From the NCBI GenBank assembly GCA_022376515.1, contig WTXI01000077.1:92011-156010 (forward strand): a stretch of DNA of 64,000 nucleotides, written 5' to 3'. The stretch is from Lactifluus volemus (taxonomy: Eukaryota; Basidiomycota; Agaricomycetes; Russulales; Russulaceae). A program made the translations under genes and the position numbers. Shown piece by piece: positions 1 through 9,380 of this stretch. The notes beneath the pieces are model-generated. The model ran no database searches and had not been told where the DNA came from. It saw only the letters and a program-made list of their open reading frames with translations. Every line of letters starts with the position of its first letter. Position 1 is the stretch's first letter.

Positions 1-599
1 GACTCAGCGCGCAGCCACCGTGTCCCGCGTGAACGAAGCAATGTGAGAACAAAGTGACATTCGCTCTGCCTCTCTTCCCCACCTCGGTCCGCCCATTCTC
101 TATCATAGGCCTCCAATCTCCTTTAAATTCCGTCCATATTAAATCTCAAGTTTAAAGTGCGTTCCCCCGAGCCCTCCTCATGCCCGACGTTCATTCCCTC
201 CTCCCCTTAATCCCTCATCCTTTCCAGGGCAACAAGTCCTTCATCGCCTTTTCTAATCTCGGTGACGCCGATACTCTCACAAAGACTTGGAAGGTTCGTA
301 TAACGACCCACTTTCACTGCCACCCATTAATTCGCCGTCTTCGCCCCTCCCTTAGGTTTGCACCAAAGTGGCTGGCTTAAGGCCAGCGTCTTGAGATCCT
401 CACCTTCAGAATTTCATGGTCGACGTTGATAGTGCCAAGTCAAAGCGAGACTTGAAGAGAATGAGCAATCTTATGTTGGACAAAGAGAAAGGGCTGGTTC
501 GTTCATTCTGCACCGTCCCTATGCGTACACCCTTGGCCCTGACACAACTTGTATGCATCCCACCCGGTTTCTAGGAGTATCGAGGAACTAGAGGCACCT

Positions 600-2220
600 G
601 GTTACAAACGGAATTACTCACTCAACAGATGTCATCAGACCTACCAGACTTGGCTCATCCCGGCCTTCTCTCAGCCTTCGCACTCAGGGTGCCACAACAC
701 GATCTTCTGGTCCCAGTGCGACTGTAGCCAATCCCCCGACGACGCTCCCGCCAACGGGATCGAGCGGTAGCAACGCACCTGGAAGCGTCAAGGCCGAATG
801 CTCGAATTGCGGTGCCAACACACCCCGCTCTGGCGTCGTGGGTTGAATGACGAGCTCAACTGTAATACGTGTGGGCTTTACGCGCTACTACCTCACCACA
901 CCTTGGGTTGCCGGTTTTGCTGAGTGCGCGTGACCTAGCATAAGCGTCCCCGCCCGAAGAGTATGCGGAATAACCACGGCGAGGGTCGAGCCCAGGCAGC
1001 ACCTCGGCAAGAATCGTCGGAAATTATTGGTGTGCTCATTATAGATAACTCCCTTGGCACGAGTTAATTGATCGCGGAGCGCAATGCCATAATTGTCACA
1101 CAACAGCGACTCCGCTTTGGCGAAAAGACGACGAAGGCAAGACGGTTTGTAATGCGTGAGTGTTCCCGAAAAACCATCTAAATCTGGCCGTTTCTCATCA
1201 TACGTGTCTTCCCCTTTTTCGTCGACGCGTAGTTGCGGACTTTAGTAAGTCTCACAATGCTACCCTCTTTCACCTTCTCGAGCTGATACGCGAAATGATC
1301 CAAGTTTCAAATTGCATGGTTCCGCCCGTCCAATCTCGATGAAATCCGATGTGATTCGCAAGCGTTCCCGGCATGACGCCCGTCGTGGTAGCGGCAGTGG
1401 CATTGGAAGCGGCACCCTCTCAGAGACCACCCCATTAGCAAGTCCCGGCGCCGTCCATCTCCCAATGTCGATGCGGATGGTGGCTTTTCACCCACACTGG
1501 TTGCCGACTCTAACGCCAGTGCGTTTGACGACCTCGATGTTGATTCTACTTCCGGCAATGACGGTAGTGGAGGCCGATTTGGGTAATCGGCGCTCTTGGT
1601 GGGACCGGTTCATGCAATTACCCATCGCTCAACCCGTCCAAATTCCCCTGGCCATATCATCCTGATTTGCTGTCGCACCTGTAGTCTACGGACTACGCCG
1701 GAGACACCTCCGAGGGAGAAGGCGGAGTTGAGATGCGCTATGCTAAACGTAGGCGAGAACAGCAACAGGAGCAGCAGCAGCTGTAAACCTACTACGCACA
1801 ATAACGGCTCCGCTGCTGGATTCTACAGCTCGTATTGGCACCCTCCCATGCTTTCCCAGCCGCACGAATCACCCTTTATTCACCCTCCCATGTTCCCACC
1901 ATCGTCTACGACTGACAATGACGTGCAGATGGTAGTTCAACTCATCAACGAGAGCGATCATTTCTCAATTCGTATATCCATCCACCAATGTTGCTTCCAG
2001 AGCCCCATCCGCCTATGTTCCCGAGCGACTGGACAAGTTACCCTACGGACGGCGCGAGCGGGTTCTAGACGTGTCTTCCGTGGTCGGATTCTCACCGGAT
2101 GTCACTCTTCCGCTCTTCGTCTGATCGTTTGCTTGTCTTCACCTTTCATTTTGCCTTTTTCTCTCTCCAACTCATGGGTCCTATCGGCTTTCCGCTCACA
2201 GCAATCGTTCGCATACTAGT
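600..2220 (+). pseudogene. Two-finger GATA transcription factor, SRE/Urbs1-like, degenerate (GATA copy 1)
   Basis: Two GATA-type zinc fingers can be read. Finger 1 starts at 799 (CSNC) and continues as TPLWRRG and CNTCGLY, but a one-base loss near 810-825 shifts the frame, and the expected splice donor after GLY is absent. After an acceptor at 938 the frame resumes with the basic HKRPRPKSMR tail. Finger 2 is well preserved: exon 1080-1155 (CHNC...[15 protein letters not shown]), a 12-nt exon 1233-1244, and an exon from 1305 with the basic tail, all with GT-AG borders. A further one-base shift lies near 1450, and the Ser/Asp-rich and Pro-rich tail is read in several frames to about 2220. Two such fingers with a spacer are typical of the iron/siderophore repressors SRE, Urbs1 and Cir1; the function here is inferred from that family. 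The upstream exon near 418-500 is uncertain. Confidence 0.7.
1233..1244 (+). other. 12-nt microexon inside GATA finger 2
   Basis: The codons for the C-G-L-Y part of the second finger sit in a 12-base exon. It is bounded by an intron beginning GTGAGT at 1156 and ending TAG at 1232, and by a second intron beginning GTAAGT at 1245 and ending AAG at 1304. Direct read-through meets stop codons, so both introns are needed for a complete finger. Confidence 0.55.
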
Positions 2221-3389
2221 TCGTTGTATAGAACTTTTTACGTTTCTTTGGTTTTCCTTACGCCATCACGATCAAGGGTTCCACGGTCACGGTCACGATC
2301 TCATACTTCCACATCTCTGCCAAAAAAAAATGCTTTTGCTTGCTCCCAGCCCTGTGACACATTGATTACATCCCCAAGCCTCGAAATATACACCCTTTCT
2401 CTTTGGACGTACCCTCATCCTCGTGTTATTCCTCTCGTCATTCTTTCCCTTTATCTCACTTTTATATCAATATCACATACCACCGAGGCTGACGGTAGCA
2501 GCAGTTTCGCGAATGTTGGGGGGTTTTTGTACGAGGGAAGTAGTACCAGTCTGCAATGTAGTAGTATCAAAGTTACTGTACACCAAGAAAGAAGGATGGA
2601 TGTCATATTACAGCATGTGCGAAGGGGCTTCAAAGTCCCATCAAATCCATGAAGTTGCATATGATTTTTTCATGTACAAACTCAATGTTTCTGCTGAGGT
2701 TCAGGTACAGTGATTATTGTGCTGCTTTCGGTCTTTGCCGCCAGCCGAAAGGTTAAGCGGCAGGCATCACAATCGTCATCATCATCATGGGTTCCGGTCA
2801 ACTGTCAAGCGGCAATACAGTTGAGATCGTGGATGACGAAACCGTCGGAGGTTTTTCATAATTTACTTGTACTTGTCGTGGCTCATCTCCGGGCACTGGC
2901 ACAAACGCATCCTCGTTCATAAATATAGTAACGGCCAACTCGCACGAAATAAAACGTTACCCACGTCACGTAAAAAATTCGGACCCCCGAGCCTCTCAGG
3001 TGATTTCAAGTTATGTATTTTTGGGGTGACAACTTTTTCTCTCGCGGTACTCCGAAGGCGCCCCCTCCCCCCGCTGTTGTCCCCTTCCGATTGGTCGTCG
3101 TTCCATGCGACTTTTTCGGGTGAGAAAAAAAAGTGAAATAAATACGTCATAAGTGCAACGTGCGTGCAAAGGTGAGAGAACCACGCCTTTTGACTCAGTG
3201 CGACGTCGAAAATGGAAAAGAGAGTGAGAGTGACGCAATGACCATTGACACTGAGGTCTTTGAACTTTCTGCGCTGTTTCGTACGCCGACACGGAATCAG
3301 TAGTCTACAGTAGCACTACTAGTAGCGCCCGCGCGAGACGAATCTTCACACGCCAACTCGCCTTGTTGAGATTGCATGTCACTGAACTT
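2221..3389. other. No recognised gene; contains an inverted relative of 28930-29095
   Basis: No coding family is recognisable. About 2515-2660 matches 28930-29095 in the opposite orientation with substitutions and small indels, so it belongs to the same duplicated material. The rest holds only short open frames with no family signature. Confidence 0.5.
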
Positions 3390-3700
3390 GGGCGGAGCTG
3401 ATCGGGTCGTGCCAACAAGAGACGCCCATCTCGCTCCCAGGTTGTGGGGCCTAGGCTACTTGTGTTTGTTCTTTGATTCTGAACCACTATGTTTGAATTG
3501 AAATCCTCTCCCGCCAGTTCACCGAATGAATCGTCAATCTCGGAACTTCTCGAAACAAAACGAAGGGTAGTAGTAGTGGATTAGGTCACCCAAGTGACGT
3601 CGTTGCGCCGGATTTCCACGACATGACCAAACACGGGGTGGATTTCACCCAGGTGCAAAGCCCAACAATTTGGCGTAGTCAAACGGAGATTACTACTACC
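3390..3700. repeat. Dispersed repeat R, copy 1
   Basis: Shares blocks with 20630-20925 and 29220-29420: a GATCGGGTYGTGCCAAC segment, a CGAAGGGTAGT segment, a GGTCA...GACGTCGT segment and a GACATGACCAAAC segment. The copies are diverged with indels. No coding function is seen. Confidence 0.55.
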
Positions 3701-5142
3701 GGCCTGACGCGTGCGCTGTATGGACGGCATACGTTGTAGAGCTCCAAGAAGTTCCGATGCCTGTGGGAGAAGGTATTATGTGATAACTCTACGAACGAGT
3801 CCAGAAATATGCGTCAAGGGATGCGAATCTATCTTGACAGAACGTAAGCAAGATATGGTGGTACTTGTCATGGTGCTGCAGCCATCGCTTCATGAGCTTC
3901 GCAATATAATGGAGCCGTGGGCCAGCCAAGTTGCTATTAGTAAGTTGCTACCCTCTGCAGTAAATGAATGGAGGTTGTTCGGCTGCCAGTGGCTTGAGAA
4001 CCCACCGCTGCCGCCAAACATCCTCACCCCCAGCCGATCGCAGCTGCTGCCAAGTGTTCACAAGAACAAGAAATCAGATATTTGAACTCGAAAAAAGAAA
4101 CAAGCCGGGTTTCCCTTTTGCCTGATCCCGCCCACAAGTATGGCCGAGTGGGTAAGCTCAATAAGCCCAAGTCTAGTACTGGTTGACAGCGCTAATTTTG
4201 CCGCATTCTCTTCACCTTTCTAAGCCTTCAAATTGTTAGTGTTTGTAAGACGGCGGCGGTTCCAGACGGAGGGATGTAACAGCGTAGGTTCTGGGCCAAG
4301 GGTAAGACGCATATCTTCATTTCGCATAACCGTGGAGCGTCCGGAGAAGGGTATGCCGGGCCCATAATAGTGGAGTGTACCATACTCCCTTCAACAATCG
4401 CTGAATCTGCGCCGTAAGAGTCATGACCATATAGGGCGCAGCGACTGCCGGTGTGGGAATCTAGGCACACGAAGAAACGTCATGTCGGTCGGTGTAGCTG
4501 CTTATCGTAGCCTCCTGCCATTATGGTCTGTCTTCTAGCCTCTCGACCCTGGTACAGAAGGATGGCGCCCATAGCATAGCGGATTTACGCCTAGTCAGCT
4601 GAGCTTCCAGATCGTGCTTGTCGTTCTCTGTGCAGGGCCTAGATGTTCGAAGAGCTGGCCCAGAAGTGCCCTGAAGGGTCCCTCCACGATCAAGTTGACG
4701 TTTGTTTCTTTTCGAAGAGGGCGTTGTCGATCAAGGGCCTAAAGATGAAGGCGCAATACTGTGCCCCTAAAGGTAATGCGCGTGGATCCATGTTGCATCA
4801 TGTATTTGTGACGACCTGCGACTGTCCCACCGCGAAGCCCGAGAAGCAAGTCTTTACGTATGTCCTACCAAGAGTGCCGCCCTAGTGCCGCAGCCATCGT
4901 CAGAGAGTGGGCCCTTTCTCTTTCCCTAAAATTATCACTGCGGAATGCAGCACGACAAATCACAAGACTTTGAGTTGTTGCAACCTGGGGAAAGCGTCTT
5001 GGAAAGATACAAGGAAGAAACAAGAATCACGAGTGACAAGGTACGAGGAGACGAGCGACAGGAATCAATTACTAATACAGTACGGTACGCGCGGCCATCT
5101 TTCCAAGGTCTTTCCTCCCTGCCTCGACTCTGCTTTGACACA
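3701..5142. other. No recognised gene
   Basis: Only short open frames are present (for example 3711-4085 and 4643-4885 on +). None matches a family I recognise and none joins through convincing introns. I cannot exclude a short unknown gene at 4643-4885. Confidence 0.4.
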
Positions 5143-6262
5143 ATGTCACACTTCAACCGAAACGTAAGGGTATTTGACGGCCGCACAAGATCCGAAATCG
5201 CAGGTGATTTGTATCCATATCGTTTTGTGAGACGAATTAACATCGTCCCTGCACGTAGGTTGCTGGCAGTTTGGTCGGATTACCATCGCGACATTTTACC
5301 AATGGATTCATGCATGCATTCTTGGACCCGATTCGATGAGGTTATTTCGATGCGAAAGTGAACAGAACTTGAATCAACAAGGTGCACCAATTAATCCAAA
5401 TAGTCTGGATATGTTAGAAATCGGCACCTATGTTCTTCTTAGCGAGGGTGAGAACTAATCCGTTGTCCTTTTGCAGCTTTTAACCTTTTTTTCACAGGTG
5501 GTGAATTTATCTCTGTGGGTTTTGCTCTAGATCTCCCACTCCCGCGGGAGTACTCGTTCAATTCACAGTCGACGAATTTCGCGACACGCATCAGAGATCG
5601 CGACCGTCGGTGTTGCATTACAGGGAGGGAGATTTTTGGTAACAATTTCACCGGCTTTGAAGCTGCTCATATTTTTCCTTTGGGCCAGAGTGACGAGGTA
5701 GGTCGTATCCCCAGAAGCGTTTACACCCCTCACATAAAATCGCAGTGGAACCGAAGGGATATGCAACGTTTCATAACGGACCCCTTTGTTCCCGCAAATG
5801 ACAAGATGAACTCAATTCAGCAAGGGTTTCTTTGTCTTTCCACAGAGCACAAATTATTCGATGATTATCAAATCGGTGTCAATCCCGATGTGTGCTTCGC
5901 ATATCAGCAGAGTCTACTTATTCATTGATTTCTTCGTCCAGGATGAATATCGAATCACTGACTTCGGTGCTAGCAGTCCTAATGTCACGCCGGACGGACG
6001 GCAATTTTATGTTGCTGACGTCGAAGAGCATTTCCGTCCCTCCGATGACTTACTGCGTGATCACTATCGTCAATGCGTACTCGCTTGCATGAAAGCCGCA
6101 GCTGGGCCTGCAAATTTGAGACGGTTCGATCCAGACATCAATCTCGGTGCGGGTGGCTTTAACCTCGAGGAAGGAAGTTGGTGGTCATGTCCCGAGGGCA
6201 AACAGCAAATGGAAGTAGAGTTGGCTGCTCGCCTCCATCGCACCTTAGTTTCTCGTGGTTAG
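5143..6262 (+). CDS. HNH nuclease-domain protein (HNH_2 type), five exons, intact
   Basis: Five exons join in frame: 5143-5203, 5259-5447, 5498-5697, 5746-5889 and 5942-6262, all with GT-AG introns of 48-55 nt, giving 304 codons. A second acceptor at 5476 would add seven residues in frame. The N-terminal half starts MSHFNRNVRVFDG. The HNH module follows: CCITGRE near residue 121, the metal/catalytic His in AAHIFP near 138, MNSIQQG near 170 and TEHKLFD near 183, so the H-N-H residues are present. The C-terminal 100 residues carry the conserved extension seen in many agaricomycete copies. Such genes form large lineage-specific families in basidiomycetes with unknown substrates; DNA cleavage is inferred from the fold. 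The start ATG at 5143 gives the conserved N-terminus. No signal peptide or membrane segment is visible. Confidence 0.85.
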
Positions 6263-6560
6263 GGCGATCAAATACTGTAAGTTGTAGCACCCCGCACGTC
6301 CTTTGTGATGATGACGTTCTAGTTACTTACAATTGTATACCAAAATGTACTCCCATTTCTGCCCAGATGTCGTGCCCCTTGGGCCTTGCGAGCTCCGGTG
6401 GTTTACTAGTATTACACCACGCACCACATACGTCTGCCCGTGGCGGAACTTCCTGGCGTCTCATGTACCACAGCCTCACGAACTTTACGCCGGATCTTGA
6501 GGGGCCATCGCCAGGAAGTAAAAAATACGGGCAAGTCCCATTAGGAAGTCTGCGAATCAG
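6263..6560. other. Spacer, nothing recognised
   Basis: Lies between the HNH stop codon and the methyltransferase relic on the other strand. No feature is seen beyond possible decayed 3' sequence of that relic. Confidence 0.4.
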
Positions 6561-7054
6561 CAAGCCCCGGGACACAAATTTCCGAGTTGCACTTGTACTT
6601 GCAGTTGTCTTGCATGGGCCGCTCGGAGGGAGGTGGGTCAATCGGAAGGACGAAGCTTACCAAATAATTTTCCAGCGCCTCGGAACGGTTCGGTGATACT
6701 GCTGGAAGGGGTTGAATCTTGTTGGCTCCGTGGGAATTTTGCCGTAGAAATGTCGCAGGCGAAGACTTGAATGTTGCGATCACGAACCTCAGGCAGCGAT
6801 GCAAAATCAAAGACCCAGGCGCCAGTGCCAGTGGCGAGGTCAATCACTTTGGAGATATGGGCGATATCTACCTCAGGCGGAACAAGTTGAGGATATCCGA
6901 ACATGGTCTGCGTGCCTGTGTCCGTCCGCATGAAACGTCAGGTTGACAAGCCTTGAAAAGCTTGAAAGTACAATATTCTTCCACGCACCAAGAGATGTCG
7001 GAATTGTTTTTCATCGAAGAAGTACTTGGTGAAAGAATTAGAGTCGGGTGACAT
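6561..7054 (-). pseudogene. SAM-dependent methyltransferase relic
   Basis: From an ATG at 7054 the minus strand reads a short N-terminal segment that ends in a stop near 6940. It then resumes with PPEVDIAHISKVIDLATGTG followed by WVFDFASLPEVR and FACDIS, the motif I region (DxATGTG) and post-I acidic strand of class I methyltransferases. After this the frame is lost, and the candidate donor GTAAGC near 6650 leads into no recognisable continuation. The substrate-binding and C-terminal parts are missing, so it is most likely a fragment. The family assignment rests on motif I and its spacing to FACDIS. Confidence 0.55.
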
Positions 7055-7231
7055 TGGTGATGGCTAGCAGCTATAACAGTGAAGGTAGGGGGTCGTTGAT
7101 TAATCTGCAGTAGAGCTGGGATGAACTTGAAAGCGTAGTGAGCTGATCAAGCTGAGACAGCCAATATCCAACTTGGCCATCATATATAGAGGGAGTGCTG
7201 CATGTGATTTCACTTCCTGCTTTGTATTTAT

Positions 7232-8225
7232 TTAAGCTCCTTGAATGACAGGTGGGAGTTTGCCTGTGGGTGGGACAGGAAGTGCGGTGTAGACTGGGGA
7301 GGCGGCGGTCGTTGTTTTGCCAGCGGGTGCCCCACGCCTCAATGGCAGCGATTTTTTCTGCCTGTCGTTGGTAGCTGATAGCGTGGGGTTCGAGGTGGTC
7401 GGGCGCCAGCCTGAGGGGCCGCGTGGCGATTGTGTTGGTGGGGTGCCTGGCACGGGCGAAGCCGGGTAGCGAGCGGACACCCTCCAGGCGAAAACCGAGT
7501 TAAAATACGAGCCTAACTCATCAAAGAAATACCGGACGTGATCCTCTTTGACGACGGAGCTTTTGAGACCTGTCGCTTTGCTCAACGTCCTTGGGTGCGT
7601 GTTGAAAGTATTCGCCAAATTCGTGAATGTGAATGAGAGCCTGAGGTCCTGTGACGACTTTCAACGACCAAACTGGTATGTGATCAAAAAACAAACATAC
7701 TGGATCAGACTGAATGCGACGCCGCTGCCTCAGTTTACTTGAGAAACTCCGGTTCAGTGCCAAGAAATTCAGAGATCCCGTTGGGCCCGAGGGCAGCCCG
7801 CCCAAAGCTTCCTTGAACATCCGCTTATGATGGTGATCGAGGGCCAAAGTTCAGGTCGTCCGGCATCAGTCATCTGAACAAGCGTCGGGCTGACAATTCC
7901 ACCCGAAACGTATACGAGGATATTGACCATCTCCTGGTGGTTGAATCGGGAATATTTTGGACAGTTTGCGAGACCCGTGACCCAGCTCCGTTTTGTCGGC
8001 CATTTCCGCCAACTGTCTGATATTGTCGCCGTCACAGAATTCGGTCCGATAGAGGATAAGTCTATCAGCGTCGATATTCTTCAAGCCATATCTCCGAAAC
8101 ATTGCTTCTCTCAGATGGCCAACAGTCTGCGAGCTTTCGATCTCGATAGGGAACGCGAGGCTGTGTAGATCAATCCCATGGACGAAAAGTAGCAGTTTTT
8201 TTTAGTCATAATTGCAGACCAGGAG
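7232..8225 (-). pseudogene. Crinkler (CRN) family protein, copy A, degenerate
   Basis: Minus-strand homologue of the intact gene at 26429-27817. The N-terminal ubiquitin-like header is recognisable (FPIEIES, SSQTVGHLREAMF, NIDADRLILY, RKLSKIFPIQPP), but it is broken by a frame change near the start codon and by further shifts near 7930 and 7750. The middle segment EDHVRYFFDELGSYFNSVF survives, after which the sequence leaves the family: the nuclease-like C-terminal exons present in copies B and C are absent and unrelated Pro/Thr-rich sequence follows. CRN proteins are modular and often end in P-loop or PD-(D/E)XK-like domains. This copy cannot make such a product. Confidence 0.75.
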
Positions 8226-9380
8226 GGAAATAAGAGAATGTCGTGGAAAGGGGAGTCGTGGGTATCACTGAAGAAGGAAGCTTTGTCACACGAACTCACA
8301 CGAACGGCGCGACCTGTCTGTCGTGCCAGCCCAGCCTTAAAAATCCCGTGATGGAGAAGCCGAGTGTCTTGTCTCGCTTTTCATTCAAGCCGGTCGAGAG
8401 GTCGAGACGCGGTCCAGGAGAGTTATTGATGCCCGGAGTGTGGTGCGCCAGCTGAATGCCGTCAAGTATTAGGTGGCGGGATACAGTACTGTATGATAAA
8501 GTCGAAATTGAATGTCCGAGCGTGGGAACGAACAAAAACGAGCAGGAGTAAACGCGAGAACGCGGGAAGGCACGCAAGATGGGAAGGAAACGAAAATGGG
8601 TACGACACTGTCAATGCCCTTACAACTGATTATTCGAAAGTATTTATGCCAGTCCATGTAGCTATCAATATAGCTACCAATTGCTACAACAACATGCGTG
8701 AACATAAGAAATAATGTATGGGCGCGCTTGGTCCTCGAATGAGGCTGCGGCCTCGTGAAACGCGCGAGGGGGCCTTGGAAATAAGTAGAACTATCTGAAA
8801 AGAATGGGCGCGCGCCCCCAACGGGGAGTGTTCGTGATCCAGTCCGGGTTGCCCTCAGGGCGCCGATGACGATGGCGTCGCCTTCCTCGGTCCCCTCTGA
8901 CCTCCCGCAGCCAACTCCTCTCCTCCCAAAGCGCCAACATATGAGAGCAAGAGCACAGTGAAGGTACGTACTTCCTAGGTTTCCATGATATCACTGATAG
9001 CGATACTGTACCCGTGTGCAGTGTACTCCTTCATTTACCCATAGTGGTTTTAGTCTGAAAATTCGATGAGATGAGCATTGACAAGATCATCTGGCCAGCT
9101 CTCTTTTGAGGTGCGAGGCACAGTGACTCAGATGACGAGGAATGGCGCAATAACCCCAAATGTGGTAATTGTGGCTAGCGCCCCTTTTTTCCCTTTCATC
9201 CACCTCGACGCAACTCTACACTCAACAACCACAGACACACTTACCACCGCCTTTGTTGATAACCCTCCCTCCTTTTATACCAGTTTGTTCCCCCCATTTC
9301 ATGTCTCGCTGGAAAAGTAGCTGATTATCCACTGTGAAAGACCTCAATTCAATTTGAAACACCAGGAACTGTCTCGACTC
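8226..9380. other. Intergenic region, nothing recognised
   Basis: Short open frames only. The 9180-9320 part is pyrimidine-rich and may be promoter/5' UTR of the downstream gene. No RNA gene is seen. Confidence 0.4.

Noticed and set aside
4139..4230. tRNA-like A box (TATGGCCGAGTGGGTAAG)
   Set aside because: No B box of the GGTTCGAATCC type at the right distance and no acceptor stem pairing.
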